In this document: piece after piece, positions 1 through 10,500 of the stretch
How the letters are laid out: the number at the start of each line of letters is the position of its first letter
Position numbering within the stretch: the first letter of the stretch is position 1
Assembly: GCF_001190925.1 (NCBI RefSeq)
Contig: NZ_CP011072.1
Span: 248,001 to 312,000 of the forward strand
From: Azoarcus sp. CIB
Lineage (GTDB): Bacteria > Pseudomonadota > Gammaproteobacteria > Burkholderiales > Rhodocyclaceae
Direction: 5' to 3'
Length of the DNA stretch: 64,000 nucleotides
Program-made: the position numbers and the translations under genes
The notes under the pieces: generated by a model
What the model saw: the letters and a program-made list of their open reading frames with translations, nothing else
What the model was told of the DNA's origin: nothing
The model's database searches: none

Positions 1-3000
1 GCGGCCGGGTTCGAGCACGAAGGGCACGGGCGCGGCCTCGTCGATCTGCAGCAGCGCGGTCATCGCCTGCGGCGGCAGCGCGCCGGCATCTTCGGCCTTG
101 AGCGTGACCTCGATGCGGGTCGGCGTCGTGTCCTGGGTCGACACGACGAGGCGGTTGGCGCCCGAGAGCAGGCGCTCGTCGGTGCTGGCCGGCGCGAGCA
201 GGGCGCGGCGCACGCGCAGCGCGGGCGATTCGGGGTCCCAGCCGGCGACTTCGCGCGAGCGCAGCCCGGCGCTCGCCTGGACGCTGTCGAGCGGCGTCCA
301 CACCGCGTCGCGCGCGATGCGGGCGACCAGCGCGGACAGCCCCGGCACGGTCGGGTGCGCGTGCAGGATGTCCTCGGCGAGCGCGAGGGCGGCGTGTTGC
401 CGCTCGGGCTGGTGTTCGGCGAGCCACGCGAGGCTCGCGACGCGTTCGCGCAGTGCGGCGTCGGAGCGTTCGGCGGGCCAGGCGAGGAGCGTCTGCCAGT
501 CGCCGGCGGCACGCAGGGCGGCCTCGTTGGCGCTGTCGGTCGGCCCGGTCGCGGCGGGCAGGGGCGGCGGGGTAGTGTCGGCGAGGGTGGCCGGGTTCGC
601 GTCGATCAGGTTGCGCGCGAGGCGCAGGCGGCGCGGTGGCTCGCCAGGATGCACGTCGAGCAGCAGCGAACAGTCGATGCAGGGGGCCGGCCAGCGCAGC
701 GGGTCCTGCAGGTCCACCCCGGCGCCCGCGGCGCGTGCAACGGCGGTGTCGGGCGTCAGGCGTGGCAGCAGGGGCAGCGGCAGGGCGGCCTCGTCGATCG
801 CGACGCGCACGAGCAGCGGGCGGTCGCCGCCGTCGGCGGCGAAGTCGTGCCAGCCCGGCCCGACTTCGATCTCCTGCACCACCGCACGTCCGGCGGCGGT
901 CTGCGGGCGGCCGACGAGCTGCAGCGCGGGTGCGGCGGCATTCGACGTGATCGGCGCGAGCCATTCGCGCCCGGCCCCGCGCACCCGCAGCCAGCCGTCG
1001 ATGCGGTCTGCGCTGTCGGCCCGATGCAGCGGGCGGGCCTCGATGCGCAGCTTCGCCGGACCGGCGACGCGCAGGCGCAGCGGCCGTTCGGGCTCGGCGC
1101 GGAAGGCGGTGAAGCCGACGTCGCGGTCGATCGAATGGAGCGCCTGCGCGCCGGCGAAATCGGTCGCGAGGTGGGCGGCGTCCTGCCAGCGGTGCGGGCC
1201 GGGATGGCTCGCTTGCCAGTCCGCCCAGTCGGGCAGCGCCCGTTCGGCGGCGGTCGCATCCGCGCGCAGCGCCGCGTGGATGTCACGCGCTCGGGCGAGG
1301 TGCGCCGCGAAGGCCGCGCCCTCGCTGCCGGCGCGGGCGAACTGCGCTTCCGCGTCGGTGAGACGGCCTTCGCCCAGCGCGCGCTGGGCGCGCCAGAAGG
1401 CCTGACGCGCCGGATCGGACAGGTCGCCGACGAGTTCGTCGAACACCGCCCACCACTGTTGGGCGTGCGCAGCGTGCAGCATCGTTTCGAGCGGGCGTTC
1501 GCGGCGCGGCAGCAGCAGGCCGGCCATCAGCGCGAGATCGGGTTCGCCGTTGTCGAGGAGGTTGGATACGAGCGCGGCGACGAGTTCCGTGGCCTCGCGT
1601 TCGCCACCCTCATGTACGTTCCCGCGCAGCAGCGCGGCGGCGCGGGTCGCCTGTTCGGCGTCGAGGTCGCCCCCCTCGCGGTACAGCGCGATCAGCATGT
1701 CGCGCGCGCCGCGCCGTGCCGCGGGGTCGGCGTCGTGCAGCATGCGCTGGCGCAGCAGGCGTTCGGCGATGTAGTCCTCGCCCAGCCGGCGCAGCGCCGT
1801 GATGCGTCCCGCGAAGGCCTGCTCGCGCTCGGTCGCGACGGGGCTCGCGAGCGCGGCGGACCACGCTTCGAGGGCGCCCAGCCATTGCCCGCGGGCGGCG
1901 AGGCTTTCGGCTTCGCGCAGGGTTTGCGTCGCGGGGGCGGCGCGGCGGCGGTCAGCGGCGATGTCGATGGGCGCGATGCCGGCGGCGAACTGGGCCGCCT
2001 GCGCGCGCAGCCGGCGTGCGAGCGGCTGCCAATGGCTGTCCGCTTCGGCATCGGATGGGCTGGGCAAGTCGGCTGGGGGACCGAGTGCCGCGAGGAAGGA
2101 GGCGATCGCGCCCGTTTCGTCCTCCGGTCCGCCGCGCAGCGTGCGCACCGCTTCCAGCCAGGCGCGTTCAGTGAGCTGGAAGGGCTTCGACGCGCGGTAG
2201 GCGAGGGCGACCCACAGCGGTTGTCCGTGCGCGCCGCCGCGCCACACGCGCACTTGCCGCACGCCGCTTGGTAGTGGCAGCTCGGCGAGGCGTGCGGCAA
2301 CCAGCGGGCCGGGCAGGTGGCGACGGCTGAAGGCGCCGGAGAGCGTTCCGGTGCCGTAGCCTGGAGCGTCGTCGCGGTGCTCGCCGTGTTCGTCGCGGAA
2401 GCGCTCCTGTTGCAGGCGCAGCGCGGCCTCGCCGCCCGATGGGACGAAGGCCGCGCCCGGCAGTTCGGGGTAGGGTGCGAGCGTCAACGGCACCGGCGGC
2501 GCGTCGTCGTACTGCACGAAGACCGTCGCGTCGCTTGCCACGTCGTCGGCATGCACGGCAATGCGCAGGCTGGACGGTGCGAAGCGTTCGGGCAGATCGT
2601 AGGCGTGGGCGTCGGTCTCTCCGCCGCCCAAGGGCAGGAAGCGGCCCGACGCGAGGCTGCCGGGGAGCTCGTCGGCATGTTGGCCGGCGAGCACCGTGCC
2701 GCGGCCGTCCTCCCCGTCGGCGAGCAGGCGCGGGGCGAGGAACCAGGCATGGCGCAGCGGGCCGGGCTGGCGCTTGTCGCGCGGCAGCAGGTCGCGGTAG
2801 AAGGTGTGCAGCGCGTATTCGCCGGCTTCGCTGCGCAGCGTCGGGTCGTCGCGGCGCAGCGCGGCGACTTCGCGCATCGCCGCTGCGCCGACCGAACCGC
2901 CCTCGCGGTGACGGTTGTCGCGGACGAGCTGCAGCGCCGCGGCCTGCACGGCGGCGGGGGAGACGCGTTCGCGCGCGGCGACGATCGCCGCTCCATCCTT

Positions 3001-4065
3001 GCCCGCGTCGCCCCAGGCGGAAAGCCGCAGCGCCAGCGGTGCTTCGTTTGCGATCTCCGCGCGCGCCTCGGCCGCGGTGGTGTCGGGGGCGTTGAGTGCC
3101 GGCACGAGGTAGTCGGGGTCGGCCTGCGACAGCAGGCGCGCGATCACCGGCGCGCTGCTCGCCAGCGTCAGCCGGTGCCGTCCCGCCGGGACTTCGAAAT
3201 AGCCTTCCTTCTCGCGGCTGACGACGCTCGCGCGCCCGTCGATCTCCACCGCCCACGTGCTTTCGGCACCGGTGGCGAATTCCAGCGTGGCGAGCGGCTG
3301 CTTGTCGAGCGTCGCGGCCACGCGCCAGTGCTGCGCGCTCGCGGCCTCGCTCGCGGGGTAACGCAGCCGCAGGCGCAGCGCGAAGCGCGCAGGGCCTTCG
3401 ACCTCGACCGAGGCGGGCGTTTGCGCTTCGATTGCCCAGTAGTGCAGCGGGCGGCTGTCCTTCTGCTGATGCACGTCCAGCGCTTTGCCCGGCAGGTCGT
3501 GCAGCCTGCGGTAGGGCGCGATGCGGCCGAGCGGTTCGCGGCGCGACACGAAGAGCGCCAGTTCGACCGCCTCGCCGTGCCCCGCGGCGAGCGACACGCG
3601 CGCGAGCTGCGGGCCGGCCTGCGGCGCGGCATCGGGGGCGTCCACCAGCCAGTCGAGCCCATCGGTGCTGTGGCGCGGGCCGCGGCCGGCATACAGGCCG
3701 GTGCCGTTCGAGAACGCGACCGTCAGCGCCTCCACTGCGGTCAGCGCCAGCTTCGCCGCGTCGTCGAGCGCGCGCACGCGCAGGCTCTCGCCCGCCGGGA
3801 CGCGCACCGTCACGGACTCGCCCGGTGCGAGGCGCACTGCGTGCAGGCCTTCCGTGCCGCGCCATGCCGGCTGCACGCCGCGCGTCCAGTAGGGCCGCCC
3901 CGCCTCGACGTTGTCCCAGCGCAGCGGCAGCTCGAACTGCGTCAGCAGGCGCAGCTGCACCTCGTCGACCTGCGCGGCGCTGCCGCCGGCGAGCAGCGCG
4001 AGGCTCGCGGCGATGGCGCAGGCGAGCGGTTTGCGGCGTGGTCGGAGTGCGGAGGGGCGGATCAT
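1..4065 (-). CDS. Very large secreted protein of unknown function (C-terminus outside window)
   Basis: An open frame runs without a stop from an ATG at 4065 to the window edge, giving more than 1355 residues. The start overlaps the stop of the upstream gene as ATGA, so it is translationally coupled. Residues about 13-31 form a signal peptide (hydrophobic stretch ending Gly-Ser-Ala-Ala-Gln). The body alternates beta-rich stretches with an alpha-helical, TPR-like Ala/Arg/Glu-rich section around residues 650-950. I recognise no catalytic motif. It is the last visible gene of the PgsC-like operon and is probably a periplasmic or outer-membrane scaffold; that role is inference. Long open frames on the other strand over this stretch are high-GC shadows. 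The length, the coupling and the signal peptide make the coding call firm, the function unknown. Confidence 0.8.
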   Translation of the reverse strand, partial: MIRPSALRPRRKPLACAIAASLALLAGGSAAQVDEVQLRLLTQFELPLRWDNVEAGRPYWTRGVQPAWRGTEGLHAVRLAPGESVTVRVPAGESLRVRALDDAAKLALTAVEALTVAFSNGTGLYAGRGPRHSTDGLDWLVDAPDAAPQAGPQLARVSLAAGHGEAVELALFVSRREPLGRIAPYRRLHDLPGKALDVHQQKDSRPLHYWAIEAQTPASVEVEGPARFALRLRLRYPASEAASAQHWRVAATLDKQPLATLEFATGAESTWAVEIDGRASVVSREKEGYFEVPAGRHRLTLASSAPVIARLLSQADPDYLVPALNAPDTTAAEARAEIANEAPLALRLSAWGDAGKDGAAIVAARERVSPAAVQAAALQLVRDNRHREGGSVGAAAMREVAALRRDDPTLRSEAGEYALHTFYRDLLPRDKRQPGPLRHAWFLAPRLLADGEDGRGTVLAGQHADELPGSLASGRFLPLGGGETDAHAYDLPERFAPSSLRIAVHADDVASDATVFVQYDDAPPVPLTLAPYPELPGAAFVPSGGEAALRLQQERFRDEHGEHRDDAPGYGTGTLSGAFSRRHLPGPLVAARLAELPLPSGVRQVRVWRGGAHGQPLWVALAYRASKPFQLTERAWLEAVRTLRGGPEDETGAIASFLAALGPPADLPSPSDAEADSHWQPLARRLRAQAAQFAAGIAPIDIAADRRRAAPATQTLREAESLAARGQWLGALEAWSAALASPVATEREQAFAGRITALRRLGEDYIAERLLRQRMLHDADPAARRGARDMLIALYREGGDLDAEQATRAAALLRGNVHEGGEREATELVAALVSNLLDNGEPDLALMAGLLLPRRERPLETMLHAAHAQQWWAVFDELVGDLSDPARQAFWRAQRALGEGRLTDAEAQFARAGSEGAAFAAHLARARDIHAALRADATAAERALPDWADWQASHPGPHRWQDAAHLATDFAGAQALHSIDRDVGFTAFRAEPERPLRLRVAGPAKLRIEARPLHRADSADRIDGWLRVRGAGREWLAPITSNAAAPALQLVGRPQTAAGRAVVQEIEVGPGWHDFAADGGDRPLLVRVAIDEAALPLPLLPRLTPDTAVARAAGAGVDLQDPLRWPAPCIDCSLLLDVHPGEPPRRLRLARNLIDANPATLADTTPPPLPAATGPTDSANEAALRAAGDWQTLLAWPAERSDAALRERVASLAWLAEHQPERQHAALALAEDILHAHPTVPGLSALVARIARDAVWTPLDSVQASAGLRSREVAGWDPESPALRVRRALLAPASTDERLLSGANRLVVSTQDTTPTRIEVTLKAEDAGALPPQAMTALLQIDEAAPVPFVLEPGR

Positions 4066-4973
4066 GGCTGGAGGCAGGTGAGGAGGTTCGCGCGCGCGCC
4101 GGCGTCGTCGCGCAGGGTGGTTCTCAGGCTGCGGCTGAGTTCGATATGCACGAATCCGCCGTAGCCGAGGCCGCGCAATGTGCGGCCCTGCACGTTGGTC
4201 GTCCCGCCGAGTTCGCCCACGTCGTCCGGGAACAGGGCGACGTCGCGCCCCAGTCGGGACGCGAGACAGTCGCGCTGGCGCCGCAGGGCGTCATCCGGCA
4301 CGGCGGTACCGTCGGCGAGGATCAGCGCGGCCTCGGCCCCGGCCTCGCTGCGGCGCTTGCCGGGGTCGAAGCCGTGGATCTGCAGGCTGCGCCCCTGCGG
4401 CCAGGCGCGTGCGGTGGCGCGCACGAAGGCGTTGAACCAGGTGCCCGGCAGGTGGGCGACGTCCGCATCGACCTGTGCGCCGTCGCGTTCGTAGCGGCGC
4501 GGCACGGTGTTCCACGCGGCGGCGGCGAAGTTGCCCTCGACGAACAGCGCCAATCCGATGTCGCGCGTCATCTCGTCCTTGAAGCCGTGCGGCACGTGCA
4601 GCACGTCCGGGCGCGCGCCGTCGCGGAAGACGTAGAAGCCGCGCCCGCGCCGTGCGTCCTCGCGTTCGCGCACGATCACGAGCGGGCCGTCGCGTTCGAT
4701 GACGAGACCCAGCGCGCGCATCTCGGCGCGCAGCGCATCGGGCGGCGAGCCGGCTGCGAGGCGGTCGAAGAGGCGCTCGGCGCGTGCGAGGTCGTCGCCG
4801 CTCGGCGCAACGTAGTGCCCGCCGCGCAGCGCCTCCGTCAGGCGCGGCTCGATTGCGGCCGCCAGCGCCGCGCTGGCGGTGGTCGCGACGGACTGTGCCG
4901 CGGCCGGCAGCGTGCACGCCACCACGCAGGCGGCGGCGAGGCTCGTGCACCGGGACTTACTCGACCGCCACAT
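4062..4973 (-). CDS. Exported poly-gamma-glutamate-hydrolase-like protein
   Basis: The 303-residue product has a signal peptide (about residues 8-27, ending Ala-Ala-Ala-Gln). Its core has the order of motifs I associate with phage-type poly-gamma-glutamate hydrolases (PF05908 type, zinc-dependent): VPHGFKDEMT at 127-136 (His129, Glu134), a GTWF strand at 177-180, an IHGF strand at 199-202 (His200) and HIELSRSLR at 276-284 (Glu278, Arg281). Preceding residues about 60-120 form a small helix-plus-sheet module. It overlaps the upstream gene by 17 bases and the downstream one by 4. Two related but degenerate copies of the same module lie in the PgsC-like protein two genes upstream. I infer a periplasmic hydrolase acting on a gamma-linked peptide or similar polymer. 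The substrate is not shown by the sequence, and the family call is from motif memory. Confidence 0.7.
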   Translation of the reverse strand: MWRSSKSRCTSLAAACVVACTLPAAAQSVATTASAALAAAIEPRLTEALRGGHYVAPSGDDLARAERLFDRLAAGSPPDALRAEMRALGLVIERDGPLVIVREREDARRGRGFYVFRDGARPDVLHVPHGFKDEMTRDIGLALFVEGNFAAAAWNTVPRRYERDGAQVDADVAHLPGTWFNAFVRATARAWPQGRSLQIHGFDPGKRRSEAGAEAALILADGTAVPDDALRRQRDCLASRLGRDVALFPDDVGELGGTTNVQGRTLRGLGYGGFVHIELSRSLRTTLRDDAGARANLLTCLQP

Positions 4974-7518
4974 GGCGCACCTCCGCTTCCTCGAAGATCC
5001 GTCGCCGCGTCTCGACCCCCGGCCTGATGCGCGACAGCGCGAGATAGCCGGGCGGCCCCTCCTCGAGGCGGAACACCACGCGGTAACGTCCGGGCGGCGC
5101 GCCGGCGGGGATCAGGATCTGGACCGGTTGGCCGGCGTCGCTGCGCTCGCCCCGGGTGTCGAACACCGGTGCGGCCCAACTCGGATCCGGGCGCACGTCG
5201 AAGCGCCGCTCGTCGAACAGCCAGCCCGGCAGCGGCGTCAGCGCGGCGGGCGCAGGCCCTTCGATGCGCGCGGCGAGCCGGCTGCGCCCCTGCCAGCCGG
5301 CGGGCTGGAACAGGCGCGCGCTGAGGACTTCCTCGTCGCGGGTGCTGCGTTCGACGTCGAAGGCGAGCTCGCCGTCGAGGCGCGCCGCGAGACGCAGCGA
5401 ATAGGCGTCGGCGCGCGGGGTGGCGTGGTTGATGAAGAGCCGCGGCCGTCCGGCGCTGCTCCGCCTGCCGTCCGCAGTGACATCCACCTTCAGCGTGTGC
5501 GCGCCGGCGGGCAGCGGCGGCAGGCGCGCCTCGCCATAGCGGCTGCGGCCGGAGAAGCTGTGATGCGCGAGGCCGTCGACGGTCACGGTTGCGGTGAAGG
5601 GCGTATCGTCCGGGGCGACCCACCGCAGCGTCGGCGCAACCTGGCGCAGCCCCATCCACGCGGGGAAATCGAGTTTCTGCGCGCGACCCGCGGCCAGCGG
5701 CGAGTAGGTCGAAGGCAGCGCCTCCTCGCGCATCACGCTGCCGGTTTCGCGCGGCGTCAGCAGCTCGCGCGCGAGCCAGCGTCCGCCGGGGCGGAAATCG
5801 TCGTAGATGAAGCGACCGGTGAGCAACTCGGGACGCTCCTTCGGCGGCCGCGGCTGCAGGGCGACGAGCTGGCTGCGGTTACCGGCGATCAGGCGTTCGT
5901 AGTCCTGCGGCAGGATCGGGAACCACGCCGGCACGCGCAGGCCCTTGGCGCCGAAATCGTAACGGTCTTCGGGGGCGCGGATCTGACGCGCGAGTTGCGC
6001 GGGCCGGGTCGACACGCCGACCAGCACGGGCGAACGCGAGGCGCTTCCCGGCGCCGCGCCGAGACGCAGGCCGGTCGCCTGCGGCGGCACCGAGAAGAAG
6101 ATCTCGGTCGGCTCCGACACCACGGTGCCCGGCAGCGCGCCGAGCGGTTCGTCGTAGCGCGAGGCGTCGGCGCTCAGCGGCACGTCGCCTTCGCGCAGCA
6201 CCGCGCCGTCGGCGGCGGTGAAGGCATAGCGCAGCACCGGCGCCGCGGCCGGGTTCGCGGCGGTCTGCAGGAAGCGCGCCTCGACGCGGACCGGTGTCGC
6301 GGCGCCATCGGCATGGGCGATCGCGAAGCTCACCGGCTGTGCCGCGTCGGCGACGAACAGGCGCTGGAACAGCCGGTCGGGCGTGATCTCGGTGCGCGTG
6401 CCGGCGATGTCCATGAAGGCGCGCAGCGCGAGCGGGCGGGTCGCTTCCAGCTCGACCAGCCCGCCGCCGAGGCGGCGTTCGCCGCGCAGCGGCCCGGAGC
6501 CGGCCGCTTGGGCGAGCGGGATCGCGACGTCCTCGCGCAGCACGCTGTCGCCGGCATACCAGCGGCCCGCGAGCCGCGCTGCGGGGGCGGCGGCCTCCGT
6601 GGGCGGGGCGTCGGCGGCCAGCGGCATCGCCTCGAAGTGCACCGTGCCGCCGCCCTCGGGCAGCGGCAGCACCGCGGGGCGCCCCGGCGCGGCGACGAGC
6701 CCGGCCGGTGCGACCGGATCGTCCACCGGCTCGCCCTCGATGTCGCGCAGCACGTACAGGTCGCGCCCGCGGAAATCCACGCCGCGCGCACCCTGCGGTC
6801 CCGCCGGCTGCCACGGGTTGTGCAACAGGTTATGGCGTTCCGCGTCGGTCAGCAGTTCGTGCGCATACACGCTGCCCTTTGCCAACGAAGCCTTCTGCCG
6901 TTCCGACAGGCGCTGCCACAGGTAGTCGAGCTGGCGATCGCTCGCGGGCTCGGGGAAGTAGGCGCGTACCGCGACGTCGGCGATGTCGGCGTCGCCTTCG
7001 GCGAGGCGGATGCGCAGCCGCGCGGCCTGCGGCAGGCCGCCGAGGTTCAGCATCACGACCACGCCGGTGACCGGGCTCAGCGTCTCGTTCAGATAGAAGG
7101 CCGGCGTGACGACGTGCCCGTCGGGCAGGCGCAGCTCGGCGAGGTCGGTGCGGTGGTGGTGGCGCCGGCGCAGCAGCACGGCACCCTCGCCGTCGGTGAT
7201 CTCGATGTCAAGCGCGTAGCGCCAGCGCCGCCGCGGGTCGGCGGTGCGCGCGTCGCGGGCCTTGGCGAGGTCGAACAGGTTGGCGTTGCTGACGATGCGC
7301 ACGCGGTTCGCGCCCGCCGGCACCGGGAAGCTGAGCCAGCGTTCGCGTTCCGCGAGATAGGTCGCGGCGAGGGTCGCCTGCGGCACCATCTCCAGCTTCC
7401 AGCCATCGCGGTCGCGCCCGAGCAGGGCCGAGGTGTCGACGGCCGCGAAGCGCGGCATCAGCCACCACGCGGCGAGCGCCAGCAGCGCGACGGCGAGAAG
7501 GCGTGCCAGCCACTTCAT
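4957..7518 (-). CDS. Membrane-anchored large envelope protein, function unknown
   Basis: The product has 853 residues. It has one N-terminal hydrophobic segment (about residues 4-21, after MKW) and no cleavage motif that I trust, so it is probably anchored in the inner membrane with a long periplasmic part. The body is beta-rich and looks like a series of sandwich domains, with recurrent patterns such as hydrophobic-Pro-Ala-Gly-Ala followed by an alternating strand (residues about 42-56 and 660-670). No catalytic motif is visible. ATGA overlap with the upstream PgsC-like gene and a 17-base overlap with the hydrolase gene place it firmly in the operon. A structural or polymer-guiding role alongside the PgsC-like protein is inference. 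Confidence 0.8.
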   Translation of the reverse strand: MKWLARLLAVALLALAAWWLMPRFAAVDTSALLGRDRDGWKLEMVPQATLAATYLAERERWLSFPVPAGANRVRIVSNANLFDLAKARDARTADPRRRWRYALDIEITDGEGAVLLRRRHHHRTDLAELRLPDGHVVTPAFYLNETLSPVTGVVVMLNLGGLPQAARLRIRLAEGDADIADVAVRAYFPEPASDRQLDYLWQRLSERQKASLAKGSVYAHELLTDAERHNLLHNPWQPAGPQGARGVDFRGRDLYVLRDIEGEPVDDPVAPAGLVAAPGRPAVLPLPEGGGTVHFEAMPLAADAPPTEAAAPAARLAGRWYAGDSVLREDVAIPLAQAAGSGPLRGERRLGGGLVELEATRPLALRAFMDIAGTRTEITPDRLFQRLFVADAAQPVSFAIAHADGAATPVRVEARFLQTAANPAAAPVLRYAFTAADGAVLREGDVPLSADASRYDEPLGALPGTVVSEPTEIFFSVPPQATGLRLGAAPGSASRSPVLVGVSTRPAQLARQIRAPEDRYDFGAKGLRVPAWFPILPQDYERLIAGNRSQLVALQPRPPKERPELLTGRFIYDDFRPGGRWLARELLTPRETGSVMREEALPSTYSPLAAGRAQKLDFPAWMGLRQVAPTLRWVAPDDTPFTATVTVDGLAHHSFSGRSRYGEARLPPLPAGAHTLKVDVTADGRRSSAGRPRLFINHATPRADAYSLRLAARLDGELAFDVERSTRDEEVLSARLFQPAGWQGRSRLAARIEGPAPAALTPLPGWLFDERRFDVRPDPSWAAPVFDTRGERSDAGQPVQILIPAGAPPGRYRVVFRLEEGPPGYLALSRIRPGVETRRRIFEEAEVRHVAVE

Positions 7519-10500
7519 CGCGCATCCTCCATGAGCAGCCAGCCCGCTCGCCCTTCGACGAAGGCGTCGAGGCTTGCGCGCAGCGCCTCGCGCTTCAGCG
7601 CGACATCGCGTTCGGGTTCGCGTGCGGTGAGGTTGGCGAGCGCCAGCAGTCCGCCGTCGCGGTCGAGCACCGCGAGGAAGCCCTGGCGCGAGCCGACATC
7701 CACGACGCGCTCGAAGCGCAGCTGCGGATGCGCCGTGAGCGCGCCGTGCAGCACGACGATGTCCTGGCTCGCGGAATAGCGTGCGAGCATCGCGCGCAGC
7801 GCGGACGGCAGCGTCCGGGCCGAACGCTCATGGCGCGCGACATAGGCCGCGATGTCCTCCTCGACGCTCGCCAGCCCCAGCGCCATCGCCTGTGCCTGCT
7901 GCGCGGTCGCGCCGGTCTGCTGGCGGAAGCCCGCACGCGCCAGCGGCGAGGCCCAGAAGGTCACGAATTCCTTGCCCTGCGTCGCGTTCAGGTAGAACAC
8001 CTGCGGCATCGCCCCCACCTCGTAGCCCGCGCTCGCCAGTTCGCCGCCGGCGAAGGCGACGCTCAGGCCGTAGCGCCCGAAAACGTCCACCAGCCGGCGG
8101 CCGCGTTCGCCGAGCTGCGACACGTCGAGCGCGCCGTTGCCGGCCGCGAGCAGCACGTCGGCGCCGGGCAGCGGCGCGTCCGTGCGTTCGCTCATCGCGC
8201 GGCTCTGCACCGTCAGCAGCGGGGCGTCGCCGGCCTGGCGCAGGATGGACTGGCCGACCACGTTGAACAGGTTCTCCTTGTTCGCGAGGCGCACGATGTC
8301 GGCGCTGCCATCGCGGTTCGCCGCCGGGCTGGCGCCGCCGACCAGCAGCGCGCGGGCGCGCAGCGATTCGAACAGCGCCACCGCCATCTCGAAGGAATTG
8401 TGCTCGAACAGCGGCCGCGGCGCGCCGACGACGAAGGGCTCCGCCGGCCCGAGGCGGAACACGTAAGTGCCCCAGTAGCGGCGGGCGGCCGCCGCGTCGG
8501 CCGGGCGGTCGGCTTCGGCGAGGATCAGGTAGTCCGTGCCGCTGCCGCTGCCGCGGTGGCGGTAGCGCAGCAGCTCGTAGCCCAGCGCCGTCGCCGCGCC
8601 CTGGATCATGCGCAGCTCCTCGAGCCCGTCCGCCGCCCAGGCCCCGTCGCGGTAATGTTCGGCCGCGGCCGCTTGCAGCGGCGTGACGACCTCGTCGTCG
8701 AAGAACAGCAGGTCCTCGACGCCCGGCTTCACGTACAGGTCGGTGCCCGAGGCCGCGATGCGGGTCGGATCCGACAGCAGCCAGTCCTGCAGGTAGCCCT
8801 CGATGCTGCGTTCCGACACCGTCTCGGCCACGCCGCGTTCGCCGGCGAGGGCGCGGCCGAGCAGGCGGCGCACGTCGTCGCGGTGCAGCTGCAGCTCGGC
8901 GAAGCGCGCGTACAGCGTGTCGCGTTGCAGGTTGGGCAGCGGCAGTTCGCCCCAGCGCAGCGCGACGCTGCCGGCAAGCTCGCGCAGGCGCGCCAGGTCC
9001 AGGCCGTCGGGCAGCGTGCCCTTGACCCACAGCAACGAGGCCGGCTCGCCTTCCGGCGGACGCTGCAGCTCGCTGCGCCAGCCGTGCGCGATGCGCGCCG
9101 ACTCGGCCGTGTAGCCGCGCACCTGCAGCACCTCGCGCGCGCCGAAGACCTGGTGGAACATCTGGAACGCCGTGTTGGGCGCGCGCAGCACGTCGGCGCT
9201 GCCATCCTTGTTCGCCGTGCGCGTCGAGCCGGCGATCGCCAGCGACTGCGCGCGCATCGAGCGGAACAGCCACGCGCCGGACTCCGCGCTGCCGCGCTCG
9301 TCGAGCGGCGCCGGCACTTCCACCGCGAGCTCGGTGTCGGCGTCGAGGTCGATCACGTACAGGCCCCAGAAGCGCCCCGGGTCGCTGTCGCGCAGCAGCA
9401 GGTAGCGTCCCTCGATGCGTTCGATGCGGAAATCGATGCCTTCCAGCACCTTCATCGCCGCGGCGAGCCGGGCCGGTTCGCGCTCGCGCCGGTAGTCCGC
9501 CAGCAGCATGAGCCCCTCGCGCAGGCGGTCGAGCTCGAAGGCGTTGGGCGTCGGCACCGACACCTGCAGCCGCGTGCGATAAGCGGCGATGCGCGCTTCA
9601 CGCACGACTTCGACGAGCTTCCCGGCGTGTGCCTGCACGGCCGGCGGCGGCGTGCCGTCGGCGCTCGCGATGCCCGTCGGGTCGGGCAGGAAGGACAGCG
9701 CGAAGCCCGCCAGCGTCGCGCCGAACACGGCCACCAGCGAGGTCTGCAGCGTCGCGCGGGTCATGCGCGCGTAAATCCCCTTGTCGTGCATCTTGAGCGC
9801 GATGAGGGTCGGCAGCAGATAGCCGAAGCCGTACAGGTCGGTGATCTTCTGCTCCGGCACCAGCCACAGCACGAGCCAGGCGAGCACGAACTTGTAGGCG
9901 AAGCTGATGTTGAAGAACAGCATCAGTTTGCGCCCTCCCTCCACCGTCACGCCGCGGAACGCCGGCAGCTTCAGCACCGCGTGCGCCAGCAGCAGGATCA
10001 CGGTCGCCTCGACGAAGGACGCGAGGATCTTGCCCGGCTGGTACCACTGCAGCGCCAGCAGCGACGGCACCAGGATGCCGGCAAAGTCCCAGCCGTACAG
10101 CAAGTTCATGCGCGAGGCGAGGAAGGCCGTCGCGATCAGGATGATGTAGGCCTTGGGGCTGGCGAGGATCGACGCGGCGATGTCCTCGTACATGTAGGAC
10201 AGCGAGCTGATGTTGAAATTGGTCGCCGTCATCAGCCCGTAGCGCACGATCAGCAGCGTCACCCCGGTCGTCACGACCAGCGGCAGCAGGCCGCGCAGCA
10301 GCCCGGTCTTCCAGAAGTTGTTGGCGATCAGGGCGACGATGATGAGGCCGAAACTGTGCAGGTTGTTGCGGTAGTCGAGCTGCACCTGGAAGCTCTGGTT
10401 CACCCACTCGCCCAGCGCCGGCAGCGCGAAGCCGTCCGCCGCGATGCGCACCAGCACGCTGCACAGCACCAGCGCGAAGAAGCGGTCGCGGCCGAAGAAG

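Noticed and set aside
98-2274. Long plus-strand open frames over the first 4 kb
   Set aside because: They lie opposite a single uninterrupted minus-strand gene with a signal peptide and coupled start. Their Arg/Ala/Gly-rich sequences are typical high-GC shadows.
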